Positions 25,818-34,864 of a stretch of 64,000 bases of DNA are shown piece by piece. The DNA is from Mesobacillus jeotgali. Its GTDB lineage: Bacteria; Bacillota; Bacilli; Bacillales; Cytobacillaceae. Position numbers and translations under genes: made by a program. The DNA lies in assembly GCF_031759225.1 (NCBI RefSeq), contig NZ_CP134494.1, forward strand, positions 2,664,501 to 2,728,500, given 5' to 3'. The notes beneath the pieces are model-generated. The model worked only from the letters and a program-made list of their open reading frames with translations. It was not told where the DNA came from and did not search any database. Each line of letters begins with the position of its first letter. The first letter of the stretch is position 1.

Positions 25818-26711
25818 ATGGACATAAGGATGGCAGCTGCACATGTGCTCGTGATTTTATTATGGGGGTCGGCATTTGCGGGGATTCGGCATGGACTAGA
25901 AGGCTATTCTCCAGAACATTTGTCATTCCTTAGGCTTTTTATTGGCTCAGTGGCTCTTCTTTGCTACGCTGCACTAACAAAAATGAAGCTTCCAGAAAGA
26001 AAAGATTGGCCTGTAATATTCCTGTTCGGATTCCTGGGTTTCGCAGTTTACCAAACAGCCCTGAATTTTGGTGAACAAAGTGTCAGCGCCGGAGCCGCCA
26101 GCCTGCTTGTTTCTACCTCACCTGTTTTTATTGGTTTTTTGGGGAGAATTTTCTACCAGGAGAGTACCGGGAAATGGTACTGGGCCGGCGCTTCGATCAG
26201 CATGCTCGGAATCATTTTCATCTCGATGGGAGCTGAAGGAGGTTTTAATCTAGGTTTTGGTGTACTTCTAATATTAATTGCTTCATTATCCGAATCTCTT
26301 TATTTTGTGTTTCAAAAAAATTACTTGAACAAGTATGGTGCTCTTCCTTTTACAGCCTATACGATATGGGCAGCTACCTTGTTCATGGGTTTCCTTGCTC
26401 CAGGGATTGTGGATGAGATTGCTGAAGCCCCGATAGGAGCCACGATGAGCGCTATTTACCTCGGTCTCTTCCCAACGGTGGTTGCTTACTTTGCTTTAGC
26501 CTATATTACGGCAAAATCTGGTACCTCGGAAGCAGCAAGTTCTCTGTACCTTACTCCCGCTGCTTCTTTCATAATCGCTTGGATCTGGCTGGGAGAAGTA
26601 CCAGCATCCATGACAATAGCAGGCGGCATGATTACCCTAATCGGAGTTTCATTGACCTATTTTAAGGGGAGGAATGAAATGGCTGAATCCTCGTTAAATA
26701 TCAAAGGATAA
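25818..26711 (+). CDS. EamA/DMT-family exporter
   Basis: The protein has 297 residues with about ten membrane helices in two EamA repeats (first repeat LLWGSAFAGIRHGLEGYSPEHLSFLRL; second from FGVLLILIASLSESLYFV; end SLYLTPAASFIIAWIWLGEVP). GAGGTG precedes the ATG at 25818. Members export amino acids or small metabolites; the substrate here is unknown. Divergent to a MocR regulator with shared operator repeats. Its 3' end overlaps the convergent photolyase-like gene by 18 bases. Confidence 0.88.
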   Translation: MDIRMAAAHVLVILLWGSAFAGIRHGLEGYSPEHLSFLRLFIGSVALLCYAALTKMKLPERKDWPVIFLFGFLGFAVYQTALNFGEQSVSAGAASLLVSTSPVFIGFLGRIFYQESTGKWYWAGASISMLGIIFISMGAEGGFNLGFGVLLILIASLSESLYFVFQKNYLNKYGALPFTAYTIWAATLFMGFLAPGIVDEIAEAPIGATMSAIYLGLFPTVVAYFALAYITAKSGTSEAASSLYLTPAASFIIAWIWLGEVPASMTIAGGMITLIGVSLTYFKGRNEMAESSLNIKG

Positions 26712-28079
26712 CTGTTCGTCATCCCCTACTGTTTTTTGCCTGCCTGGCTTACCTCTGCCCATAAATTCATGATATTGAAGCCTGGCATATTTATTCACTT
26801 TTTTCACATCGACCATCGGAGCATCGTATCCAAGCTGATAAAAGCCAGGATATAGCCATGGTTCATGGATATATTCAGCCGGAAGCCTGCTTAATTCAGG
26901 TATGTACCGGCGAATAAAAGCTCCATCCGGATCAAGCTGCCTGCCAATTTTAACAGGGTCCATGATTTTCATTTTGCCGCGCAACCCAGAATATAGCTGG
27001 ATATAGTAATCATGTAAAGCTGGTTCATAATCCAAATAAAGCTCAGCCAGTGCAGTGGACGGTTTCTCTTCATCAAGGAGCAGTGAATTAGTGATGAAGG
27101 ATATTACCATACCCCGCAACGAAAAGTTCATCCATCCCGTTTTATCCAGACTCTTCATGGCTGCATCAATAATCGGGATCCCTGTTCTCCCTGCGAGCCA
27201 GCGCCGGTACCAATCTTCATTCCACTCCCTTTTGATTACACTTAGATCTGCAAGTTGTTCATTCTGCCTTTCCATACTGGAAACTTTAATCCTGGCAATG
27301 AGCTTTGATAAAAACTCATCAAGCTGTTTTTTACCTTCCTCCAGCTCACATGCTTGCGACTTTTCTGCTGTTTTTTGATAAATGGACCTGATTGAAATAT
27401 TTCCCCATGTAATATAAGCAGAAAGCCTTGAAGATGAAAGGGAGGAAGGCAGCGGTTTTTGGCTATTTTCGATATAGTTTGAAAATCTGCCTTCTAGAAA
27501 AGAATCCAGTGTTTCCTCCGCATTCCCTTCTCCCCCTTGCTGACCGAAGCGGATTTTATTTCCCTTGAACTTGAAATTTTTGAGTTTTTTTAAATCGGTC
27601 AGTAAAAAATCTGGTGTCTTTAACGGAACATCAATCTTGGATGGAACTTCTGCTAACATTTCTTTCAAGTAAGAGTTCAAACGATGATCGAACTGCTTAT
27701 CGCGAACATCTTCAAGTTCCGGACCAAAAGTAAAAAGAACCTGTTCATTTTGCTTCACCCATTTTTCAGCTTTGTCTATTAACCTATAATCCTTGTGGGC
27801 AAATAAGTTTATGGAGTCATAGATATCCAAGAGGTTATCCAGAACTCTTTCCACCTCATCAATTGCGTATAAGAGGCGTCCTCCCTTCCCCTCAATTCCT
27901 TTTGCCAGCTCTTCCAGACTTTCAACAATAAATTGAAAATGACGGGCGGAAAGAGCGGTCTCCTTCCATAGTGAAGGCTCAAATATATACAGCGGCAATA
28001 CCTCCCCCGCTTTAGCCGCTTCTGCCAGAGGCTGATGGTCGGAAATACGCAAATCTTTATTGAAAAGGACGATGTTCAT
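26694..28079 (-). CDS. Cryptochrome/DNA photolyase family protein
   Basis: The protein has 461 residues. The N-terminal Rossmann half starts IVLFNKDLRISDHQPLAEA. The FAD-binding helical half shows GRTGIPIIDAAMKSLDKTGWMNFSLRGMV and LDPDGAFIRRYIPELSRLP. Compared with class I photolyases, the GGWQW segment around the flavin is replaced by LHDYYIQLYSGLRG, so lesion repair is less certain than flavin binding. GGAG is eight bases before the ATG. Could be a photolyase or a cryptochrome-like sensor. Confidence 0.85.
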   Translation of the reverse strand: MNIVLFNKDLRISDHQPLAEAAKAGEVLPLYIFEPSLWKETALSARHFQFIVESLEELAKGIEGKGGRLLYAIDEVERVLDNLLDIYDSINLFAHKDYRLIDKAEKWVKQNEQVLFTFGPELEDVRDKQFDHRLNSYLKEMLAEVPSKIDVPLKTPDFLLTDLKKLKNFKFKGNKIRFGQQGGEGNAEETLDSFLEGRFSNYIENSQKPLPSSLSSSRLSAYITWGNISIRSIYQKTAEKSQACELEEGKKQLDEFLSKLIARIKVSSMERQNEQLADLSVIKREWNEDWYRRWLAGRTGIPIIDAAMKSLDKTGWMNFSLRGMVISFITNSLLLDEEKPSTALAELYLDYEPALHDYYIQLYSGLRGKMKIMDPVKIGRQLDPDGAFIRRYIPELSRLPAEYIHEPWLYPGFYQLGYDAPMVDVKKVNKYARLQYHEFMGRGKPGRQKTVGDDEQLSFDI

Positions 28080-28273
28080 TCAAATCACTCCGCTATTTAC
28101 TCATATACCTTGGCACTTTGAAAGCTGTTTCCAACTTTTTTGCCCCCTGGAGCTGGTACAAAGGGTTGCATCATCATTGCAGATTGTCTAAAGGCTTCGA
28201 TTGTAAAAATTGACTTTCATTTTTGCTTCAACTGCAAAATGTCTTTTAATTCAGCTTCAACTGAAAGTGACTC

Positions 28274-29146
28274 TTAATTTAATATTTCCCTTAAAAGAAT
28301 CCCAAACATGATTCCTAGGAACATGGACGTCAAAGTTCCCAGGAGAAAATACTCTGCCCAGTCACGATCATCCATCTGCTTAAAACGGGCGATTGATTTT
28401 GCGGTCACAATGAAGGCGATTGCCGGATATGAACTGTAGTACGTAAGCAAAATAACCAGAAGCCGCTCGATATACCCTATCAGCTTTCCGCGTGACATAT
28501 CGTGCTTATTGAAAATCATATAACTGTATTGTTCAGACAGTCCTCTGTCACCCATGCTCGTTTGTGGGTATGCCGGCTCCTTCAGTTCGTTTTTAAAGGT
28601 ATATTTCCCTTCAAAGGTTAACAGCTGCCCGGGCAGAGAGCCTAGAAGGATCCGTATCATATGGCCGCTGACAGTTGTTCCCAATATTTAAATAATGACA
28701 ATCACCAGGATTGTACCAGAAGGGTCCAAATCCCTACCTTTCTCAAACAGAAGCCTTATGAATCTATCAATATTAGAAACGAGTGATATATTAAAAAATA
28801 ACTGCATCGCTACCAGTAGCATGAAAAGATGAAGCAGCTGGTCTACTATAAAAAACCATAGTTTATTTAAATTTTCACGTGCGGTAAGTTGATCCACAAG
28901 CTTGATCTTAACAAGGTCAATAATTAGATGTGAGCCTGGTATGAATAATAACGGCCAAATGATTGCCATCAAGGGATCATCCTGAGGGTAAAAAAATAAC
29001 CAGCCTGCACCAAGTACGGTTGAGTTCATCAGAAAATGATGAAAAATATGCTTTTTAATATTTTTCAGCTTGTCCTGTACCATAGTGTCCGTCTGCAGGT
29101 AAAAGTCGGCTAGTAGATGCGCTAAAATCAGACTCAATAAAAGCAT
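28274..29146 (-). pseudogene. DUF3307 membrane protein gene with an in-frame ochre stop
   Basis: The first part (from ATG 29146 after AAAGGAG) encodes the DUF3307 start AHLLADFYLQTDTMVQDKL, membrane helices and a second helix block with DQLLHLFML. A TAA at 28688-28690 stops it. Reading on in the same frame gives the family's C-terminal part: YIERLLVILL, AIAFIVTAKSIARFK and YFLLGTLTSMF. The usual protein is one chain of this total size. Either the gene is broken or the stop is a sequence error or suppressed. It lies 21 bases after a SatD-like gene, a pairing seen elsewhere. Confidence 0.8.
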
Positions 29147-29167
29147 GCATGCTCCTTTCACCAGAAT

Positions 29168-29911
29168 CTAGAGGTTGAACATGTGCTGCACCTGGCTTTT
29201 TAGATTTGTTCTTATGGATTCTTCAAGCGTATTCATTTGCTTATATTCCTTATTTGGGAACTCATGTGCTTCACTGTCATCCAAAACACTGACAATTTCA
29301 CGATAACTTCGGAGGATCTGCTCGCAGTGCCCTTTTTTATAATGGCTGTAAACCGTAGGAGCTGAGCGATCGAGAAGCTGTGCCACAGTATTTTGTTTGC
29401 CATAAATAAGATAGAGCGAGCATACAAGCCGCTGTATATCAGTCTGCTCCATTCTTAGTACATTCTGCAGGCTAAGCATCCCATTAATTAATGTTTGCAA
29501 ACCTGGCTCCTTGTCGGGAATTTGAAAACAAAAGGTTTCCCTGTCCTTCTGTTTTTTAATATGCTCGTTCGCATTTCTTGCCTGCTTCACCAATGGATGA
29601 ATCCACTTTTCAATATCAATTTCTTTTACTTTCTTATCGAGTCTGCCATAGGCAAGCCCAAAATACGGAAGGTTTTTTTCGTAGCTCCAGATCGAGCTGA
29701 TATAAAAAGCTGTGATGAAGGCTGATGAGTATCCTTCACTCAGAAAAATGAGCTCGTCTCCAGACCGGTGTTTAACCTGTACGGAACCAATTTTTCCATA
29801 CCAATTTTTTATATTTGTCTCGAGCTTCCCTAAATAATCACTCAACTCCTCACCATAACCTGCAGAAGAAGAATCCGTAACATCCATTATGAAAACAGAT
29901 ACTGGCTCCAT
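29168..29911 (-). CDS. SatD-like protein
   Basis: The protein has 247 residues starting from Met at 29911, which AGGTGG precedes by seven bases. The N-terminal half (SVFIMDVTDSS, VKHRSGDELIFLSEG, FYISSIW) resembles the nucleotide-cyclase-like core of SatD proteins. The C-terminal part (LLDRSAPTVYSHYKKGHCEQILRSYREIV) looks like a helix-turn-helix. SatD was named in a streptococcal acid-tolerance locus; its biochemical role is not established. It sits just upstream of the DUF3307 gene. Confidence 0.7.
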   Translation of the reverse strand: MEPVSVFIMDVTDSSSAGYGEELSDYLGKLETNIKNWYGKIGSVQVKHRSGDELIFLSEGYSSAFITAFYISSIWSYEKNLPYFGLAYGRLDKKVKEIDIEKWIHPLVKQARNANEHIKKQKDRETFCFQIPDKEPGLQTLINGMLSLQNVLRMEQTDIQRLVCSLYLIYGKQNTVAQLLDRSAPTVYSHYKKGHCEQILRSYREIVSVLDDSEAHEFPNKEYKQMNTLEESIRTNLKSQVQHMFNL

Positions 29912-30082
29912 TGCCATTCCACCTAACCATTTAAATTCGACTATTTTATATAATTTTAAATAAATTAGATAGTATAGTCAAATTTATTAAATATTAGACT
30001 CTTGAATTTAACATTGTAGACAATTTTCTTTTGAATTCATTTTAACAAGAGCGTACGTTCGCTTCAATGGGTAAATAAGAAC

Positions 30083-30112
30083 AAAAAAAGAGCCATCAGG
30101 CTCTTTTTTATG
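30083..30112 (-). terminator. Terminator of ppiB
   Basis: AAAAAGAGCC atca GGCTCTTTTTT; a strong stem with T's on the reverse strand. Confidence 0.88.
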
Positions 30113-30115
30113 ATC

Positions 30116-30553
30116 CTATTCTTCTGATACAACTACCTTTTCCATAACATCACCGTTGCTCATCGCTTTAGCCGCTTCCAAATTAGAAGTAACTTTACCG
30201 AATACAGTGTGCACGCCATTTAAGTGTGGCTGTGACTCATGTACGATGAAGAACTGGCTGCCGCCTGTATCTTTACCTGCGTGTGCCATAGAAAGTGAAC
30301 CTGGTACATGCTTGTGCGGGTTGCCTTCTGTTTCACATTTGATTGTGTAGCCAGGACCGCCAGTACCAGTACCGTGAGGGCATCCTCCCTGACTGACAAA
30401 ACCAGGAATTACACGGTGGAAGTTCAATCCGTTATAGAAGCCTTCGTTAGCTAGCTTCTCAAAGTTCGCAACTGTACCAGGTGCTTCGTTTGGGTATAGT
30501 TCGAATTCGATTTTTTCACCGTTTTGCATTTGTATGTATCCTTTTTTAGCCAT
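30116..30553 (-). CDS. ppiB: Cyclophilin-type peptidyl-prolyl isomerase
   Basis: The protein has 145 residues; AAGGAG precedes the Met at 30553. It is a cytoplasmic proline isomerase that helps protein folding. The cyclophilin signature is complete: [16 protein letters not shown] (catalytic Arg), [20 protein letters not shown] (Gln-Phe) and [11 protein letters not shown]. Matches the length and sequence of Bacillus PpiB. Single gene with its own terminator. Confidence 0.96.
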   Translation of the reverse strand: MAKKGYIQMQNGEKIEFELYPNEAPGTVANFEKLANEGFYNGLNFHRVIPGFVSQGGCPHGTGTGGPGYTIKCETEGNPHKHVPGSLSMAHAGKDTGGSQFFIVHESQPHLNGVHTVFGKVTSNLEAAKAMSNGDVMEKVVVSEE

Positions 30554-30655
30554 GTAAATCATCTCCTTGTGTTAAAATCACTGTTATCATACCACTATTA
30601 CAAATAAAAATAAAAGTATCCACCTTAAAATTGTATTTTTCCAACATGATTGTGT

Positions 30656-30790
30656 TAAAATATAACTGCCTCTGCCGGACATTCGCTTGTTGCGGGACAC
30701 TTAACCACTGTACGGACGGCAGGGGCCCTGCCTTGGCAGGATGATGTAATACATATTCTAAAACCTTGCCATGTGGCAAGGTTTTTATTT
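30656..30790 (+). ncRNA. Candidate structured RNA (sRNA or leader) ending in a strong terminator
   Basis: Between ppiB and the vanZ-like gene lies a GC-rich stretch without a convincing ORF. GCCTCTGCCG (30668-30677) pairs over ten bases with CGGCAGGGGC (30717-30726). Next is CCTGCC/GGCAGG (30727-30740), then the 11-bp terminator stem AAACCTTGCCA/TGGCAAGGTTT (30761-30784) and T's. A -10-like TAAAAT is at 30656. It may be a free sRNA or an attenuator for the genes starting 127 bases downstream. I do not recognise a known riboswitch class. Confidence 0.55.
30761..30790 (+). terminator. Intrinsic terminator of the candidate RNA
   Basis: A perfect 11-bp stem with a two-base loop, then TTTTTATTT. 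Confidence 0.85.
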
Positions 30791-30916
30791 AATTACTAAT
30801 AAGTATAATTTTCTATTTAATTTTTTGCCGGTTTGGGTAACTAATATCTGATATGTCTTTTTAACTAAAGCCTATGTATCTTTTAAAATATCTTCGTGAT
30901 CACCAAAGGAGAATTT

Positions 30917-31408
30917 ATGATAAATATAATAGATATTAAGTACAAGAAATGGATTTCAGCTATATCCTATACTTTATTCATTTTGTACATTATCATTGCC
31001 GTCATTTTATTATTTCTCAGCCCATACAGGCAGGCTGCGTATGAAATCAATTCTACAGGAACCAACCCTTATAACATCATCCCATTTAAAACAATCACAG
31101 ATTACATAAAAGCTTCTTCTCACATCAATCAAAATATCTGGAAGTCCAACTTATTAGGCAATGTTCTTGCCTTTTTCCCGTTAGGAATCTTCCTTCCCTG
31201 GCTGTTTAAAAGCCACATCGGATTTTGGCGGACGGCCACTTCTGTTTTTCTGGCAACTTCATCCGTAGAGATCCTCCAGTTTGCCACAAGGGTTGGCAGT
31301 TTCGACATCGATGATATCATTCTTAATACAGTAGGCGGTGCTTTGGGGTATCTCTTAATCAAAATCACATATCGATTATTATATAAGGGGAAAACACATG
31401 AACATTAG
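30917..31408 (+). CDS. VanZ-family membrane protein
   Basis: The protein has 163 residues from the Met after AAAGGAG. It has four predicted helices with the VanZ pattern: NIIPFKTI, LLGNVLAFFPLGIFLPWLF and TSSVEILQFATRVGSFDIDDIILNTVGGALGY. VanZ proteins are widespread; VanZ of the vancomycin cluster gives low teicoplanin resistance, but chromosomal relatives have no proven role. The next gene overlaps it by 11 bases, so they form an operon. Confidence 0.88.
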   Translation: MINIIDIKYKKWISAISYTLFILYIIIAVILLFLSPYRQAAYEINSTGTNPYNIIPFKTITDYIKASSHINQNIWKSNLLGNVLAFFPLGIFLPWLFKSHIGFWRTATSVFLATSSVEILQFATRVGSFDIDDIILNTVGGALGYLLIKITYRLLYKGKTHEH

Positions 31409-31856
31409 AATGTTAAAAGAAGGCGAACAGCCTCCCTGGAAATTGCTGCTCATGGCTGATCCTTCTAAAGCTTTAGTTTCGAGGTATTTAGATGAAGGCT
31501 TATGCTATGTTACGGAGTCAGAAAATGGGGAAACAATTGGGGTAATCGTACTTGTCCCGGTCAGTGACCATATCATCGAAATTATGAACCTGGCTGTCGA
31601 CGAATCTCACCAAGGCAAAGGTTTAGGTACCTTACTGCTTAAACATGGAATTCAAACCTCAGCCGAGAACGGTTACGATACGATTGAAATCGGTACAGGG
31701 AATTCAAGTATCAACCAACTGGCTCTTTATCAAAAAGTTGGCTTCAGAATCACCGGAATAGAACATGATTTTTTTATAAGGAATTATGAAGAACCTATTT
31801 TCGAGAATGGGATTCAGTGCAGAGATATGATTCGATTGTCGATGCCCTTGTCATAG
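31398..31856 (+). CDS. GNAT-family N-acetyltransferase
   Basis: The protein has 152 residues with the GNAT acetyl-CoA loop ESHQGKGLGTLLLKHGIQ (Q/RxxGxG/A) and the C-terminal LALYQKVGFRITG motif. SD AAGGGGA is inside the upstream vanZ-like gene. Substrate unknown. Confidence 0.9.
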   Translation: MNIRMLKEGEQPPWKLLLMADPSKALVSRYLDEGLCYVTESENGETIGVIVLVPVSDHIIEIMNLAVDESHQGKGLGTLLLKHGIQTSAENGYDTIEIGTGNSSINQLALYQKVGFRITGIEHDFFIRNYEEPIFENGIQCRDMIRLSMPLS

Positions 31857-31932
31857 TAAATAAATGGAGCACATCAGGTTCGTGAAATTGCACACAAACT
31901 CTGGTATAGTTAAGTCCCTAGAATAATAATAA

Positions 31933-31970
31933 GCACCCTTATCGGAATTGGTTACTCGATAAAAGGGTGC
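31933..31970. repeat. Inverted repeat between convergent genes
   Basis: GCACCCTT-ATCG pairs with CGAT-AA-AAGGGTGC. It lies between the GNAT gene and mug, where a terminator is expected, but no T tract follows on either strand. Confidence 0.45.
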
Positions 31971-32062
31971 GATTAGCTCCTAAATGTGCCCCTATGGAAG
32001 GCGATTTCAAGCCCATAAGAGCACTTTATGAACTCGGCTTCTCTACATCTCAGTTCCTTTTT

Positions 32063-32581
32063 TTATTTGGATTTTAAACCATCCCTTAAGAGAGGGAGTT
32101 CTTTATAAATCCTCACTACTTCATCCATTTTCATCCTTACGAGTCCGCTTGAGGATGGGGCGACGAAATCGACAGTGCCTCTCACAACGGATTCTTTCTG
32201 CTTTCCCCACGGTATATCTTTTTTTCCGCTATATTGCTGGTAAACGCCCTTTCCGACGAAACAAACGATTTTCGGCCTGTATTTTTGGACTTTTTTCTTT
32301 AGCTCCTCCTTGCCCTGCTGGTATTCCTCTTTTGTAATTTCATCCGCAGCTTTAGTCGGACGGGCTACGATGTTCGTCATCCCGCAGCCTAATTCCAGCA
32401 GCTTATAATCCTCGGAAGATACATATTTTCTAGGTGTGATCCCTGCTTCAAAAAGTATCTTCCAAAATCGGTTGTTTGGATTTGCGTAATGATGACCAGT
32501 TTCCGAAGAACGGATGCTTGGGTTGAAACCGACAAAAATAACGTCCAGGTTCTCCATTAAATGATCTGAGATCGGCTCCAT
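32063..32581 (-). CDS. mug: G/U mismatch-specific DNA glycosylase
   Basis: The protein has 172 residues of the family 2 uracil-DNA glycosylases. The catalytic-site motif GFNPS (18-22), then YANPNNRFWKILFEAG, and the intercalation-loop motif SSSGLVRM near the end are present. The enzyme removes uracil or ethenocytosine opposite guanine. AGGAG is eight bases before the ATG. It lies in the same window as the broken exoA, whose product would normally process the resulting AP sites. Confidence 0.92.
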   Translation of the reverse strand: MEPISDHLMENLDVIFVGFNPSIRSSETGHHYANPNNRFWKILFEAGITPRKYVSSEDYKLLELGCGMTNIVARPTKAADEITKEEYQQGKEELKKKVQKYRPKIVCFVGKGVYQQYSGKKDIPWGKQKESVVRGTVDFVAPSSSGLVRMKMDEVVRIYKELPLLRDGLKSK

Positions 32582-32621
32582 ATTCTCAACTCCTCTCCCT
32601 TGTTATCTATCTACAAAAACA

Positions 32622-32867
32622 TCACCAATACCGGTGAGGAAGCTCATTATTCTTGGTGATACTCTTGAAAACCCTTAGGTGGAACAAGAACTCGTCATAA
32701 AACATGCTTTCGGCACTTTCAAATGAATAAGCGTCCGAAAAATGATCCAATAGTTCGACATCAATGCTATCTTCAAGACCGCTCAGCCACATTTTATAGC
32801 CATGCTGCTCATATACATCTGTTAAACCTGCCCATTCGAACATATCTTGCATTTCCTTTTCACCCAT
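32622..32867 (-). CDS. Hypothetical small acidic protein
   Basis: The protein has 81 residues with AAGGAG before the ATG. It is acidic with many aromatic residues and predicted helices; no family recognised. It lies 40 bases upstream of mug on the same strand and may be cotranscribed with it. Confidence 0.65.
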   Translation of the reverse strand: MGEKEMQDMFEWAGLTDVYEQHGYKMWLSGLEDSIDVELLDHFSDAYSFESAESMFYDEFLFHLRVFKSITKNNELPHRYW

Positions 32868-33073
32868 TCTATCACTCCTTCTGCTATCACCTCCATTTTC
32901 CCATACTTTTACTTACCTTATACCAAAATCTCCCTCTTACCTCGATCCCGAAAACCAGCAAAAACAATCAATCAGATAAACGGAAGAAAACGAACCCTCG
33001 AAAATCCAACGTTCATTGCCACTGGAACAAAAATATAAGCCCTTCCTGAGAGGAAAGACTCTGTTAAGATACA

Positions 33074-33496
33074 TTATAAAAAACGGCATGAATCATTTTC
33101 TATTTCCTCAGAGGAAAGAATATAAAGTATATTCCCCCTGCCTGTCTTCATTCTTGAAAAACCAAAGCGTTCTAAATCCGGAAAATCACCTTTAACGATG
33201 ATTGCAGAAGCAAAGAGTAATGCCTGCAAATGAAATAAAGAAACATCCACATGCTCTGCCAGGGAATTCACAGGTTTGAGGTCGGTCAGTACGGTAATCC
33301 TGCCTCGTATTTCGAGGCTTTCATAAACATATTCGATAGCCTCTCCCATAGTGTCTGATATGGCTGTCGCAGTATGTATGATGTCATTCCAATTTTCATC
33401 AAATACATAAGCATGCCATGGATCCAGTGTTGGTGCTGGTATAAAATCAATTTTAAGAAATTGCTGATCTGTATCAAAATGATAAACCGTTTTCAT
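33074..33496 (-). CDS. Hypothetical protein
   Basis: The protein has 140 residues from the ATG at 33496; a TTG at 33505 is an alternative and the SD is not well placed for either. It is soluble, of mixed alpha/beta composition (MKTVYHFDTDQQFLKIDFIP, HLQALLFASAIIV). No known domain or catalytic motif is visible. Confidence 0.6.
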   Translation of the reverse strand: MKTVYHFDTDQQFLKIDFIPAPTLDPWHAYVFDENWNDIIHTATAISDTMGEAIEYVYESLEIRGRITVLTDLKPVNSLAEHVDVSLFHLQALLFASAIIVKGDFPDLERFGFSRMKTGRGNILYILSSEEIENDSCRFL

Positions 33497-33668
33497 TCCA
33501 TCCAAAACTCCCCTCAGTCAAAGTAACATTAGTTTCCCACAGCAATCCAGGTTAATGAATTTATTTGCATGATTTAATATCAATAGCAAATACTTACAAC
33601 AAGTTATCTCAAGCATGATTCTTGTTGAAAAGGGAATGAAGGAATAAAAGCCTAAGGAGGAATAATTC

Positions 33669-33827
33669 ATGGAGCAAAAACAGAGTCATCATAAGAAGAC
33701 AAATGAGGAAAATGAACAACAGCATAGCATGGTCTGCAATGATCAACTTTTCTTTCAGGAATTAAGAATAGCAGCTGAGGATGCAGAACGCGACCGCGAT
33801 AATAGTGACCAGGACCAGACAAAATAA
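33669..33827 (+). CDS. Small hydrophilic protein, 52 residues
   Basis: AAGGAGG lies eight bases before ATG. The product is very hydrophilic, rich in Gln, Glu, Asp, Lys and His, beginning MEQKQSHHKK, with a short central hydrophobic stretch (MVCNDQLFFQELRIAA). A hairpin follows the stop. Small proteins of this type are common in sporulating Bacillaceae; no function is known. Confidence 0.6.
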   Translation: MEQKQSHHKKTNEENEQQHSMVCNDQLFFQELRIAAEDAERDRDNSDQDQTK

Positions 33828-33828
33828 A

Positions 33829-33856
33829 AGAGAAAGGCTTACTTGCCTTTCTCTCC
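33829..33856. terminator. Hairpin terminator after the 52-residue protein
   Basis: AGAGAAAGGC ttactt GCCTTTCTCT; a ten-bp perfect stem without a long T tract, between convergent genes. Confidence 0.6.
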
Positions 33857-33890
33857 CTAAAATACCTCATATGTGTTTGACAACATAAAT

Positions 33891-34133
33891 TCAACTAATG
33901 AATCGGTCTCTTTCCGCAGCATCTTCCTCACGCTGTGCTTCCCGTTCCTCGTACCAGAATTTAATATGGGTTAAGATAGAGAAGACAAGGAAAAAGTTCA
34001 TCGACCAGACACTTACAAACGGGGCCATCCCTCCGAACTCAATCGTCTCATACTGTTTTAAAACCATCACAATATATGACTCAATGAACACAAGGACAAA
34101 GCCGGCTACACCTGCAATTGCCATTCGCATCAT
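33891..34133 (-). CDS. Small membrane protein with charged tail
   Basis: The protein has 80 residues from the Met after AAGGTGG. Two membrane helices (MAIAGVAGFVLVFIESYIVMVL and WSMNFFLVFSILTHIKFWY) are followed by a strongly charged tail (EEREAQREEDAAERDRF). An inverted repeat CGTATTAT...ATAATACG lies upstream. No family recognised. Confidence 0.65.
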   Translation of the reverse strand: MMRMAIAGVAGFVLVFIESYIVMVLKQYETIEFGGMAPFVSVWSMNFFLVFSILTHIKFWYEEREAQREEDAAERDRFIS

Positions 34134-34395
34134 AATCAATAACCACCTTATCGTATTATCAGATTATTTAAATAATACGACTTATTATTGATTAGTGCAA
34201 CTGTTTTGTTCACTAATTCGCCATATTTGTACGTTGACAATTTGACATAGTTCTTTTTGCTCATATTTCATTTCGAAAAACATTCTAGCTCTCCAAAAAA
34301 TCCGAGCGTGATCTAAATGTTGTGAGGAAGTCTCAACGTAAAAGAATTACGATAATTTATGTGTCAACAGTAAAGCATTGATTCAAGAGGGGATC

Positions 34396-34584
34396 TTATC
34401 TATTCAACTTTTTTTGTTTTTGCATGATCTCATATGATTTTTCGATAATATCTGTCAAAACATCGCCTTTATATATTCTTCCGATTTTTGTATTCTCCTG
34501 ATAATATTCGACAATCTCATCAAGCTTATCAGATGTTTCCTTGGACACTCTTACGTTCAATTGAATTCTCTGGGCCTCATTCAT
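34396..34584 (-). CDS. Ribbon-helix-helix-like DNA-binding protein
   Basis: The protein has 62 residues from Met at 34584 with GGAGG upstream; a longer form from 34632 is possible. The sequence IQLNVRVSKETSDKLDEIVEYY has the alternating strand then helix of RHH (CopG/Arc-type) repressors, followed by a second helix. Two copies of TATGTCGCT upstream could be its operator. No toxin partner is seen next to it. Confidence 0.6.
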   Translation of the reverse strand: MNEAQRIQLNVRVSKETSDKLDEIVEYYQENTKIGRIYKGDVLTDIIEKSYEIMQKQKKLNR

Positions 34585-34669
34585 GGAATAGATTTCCCTC
34601 CAAATCCTACTACTTCTATGTAAAAAATACAATTCATCACATTGCTAGCAGTCTGATATTATGTAGATA

Positions 34670-34740
34670 TATGTCGCTAACCACGAACTTTATTTTAACA
34701 TAATCTATCAATTTACAACACTATGTCGCTTCAAATACCG
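34670..34740 (-). promoter_or_regulatory. Direct repeats that may be the RHH operator
   Basis: TATGTCGCT occurs at 34670-34678 and again at 34732-34740, flanking an AT-rich stretch that contains TAAAAT on the reverse strand. The spacing suggests autoregulation by the RHH protein; this is inference. Confidence 0.35.
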
Positions 34741-34864
34741 GTTTTCCTTTAGCCTTTTAGGGTATCTAATATGGAGAATTCTTTAATCTGTTTTATTACC
34801 ATAATGCATAAATAGCGGCTTTCAATCTTACCCCTATTATTTTCGAAAAACATGGAGACTTTCT

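Noticed and set aside
28079..28273. Repeats GCTTCAACTG and ACTTTCA/TGAAAGT in the gap after the photolyase gene
   Set aside because: Short, imperfect and AT-rich; could be chance and do not form a clear terminator.
30546..30779. 77-residue reverse ORF over the start of ppiB
   Set aside because: Overlaps the ppiB start and SD, and covers the structured RNA candidate; no SD of its own.
31933..31970. Terminator between the GNAT gene and mug
   Set aside because: The stem is good but no T tract follows on either strand, so it is listed only as an inverted repeat.
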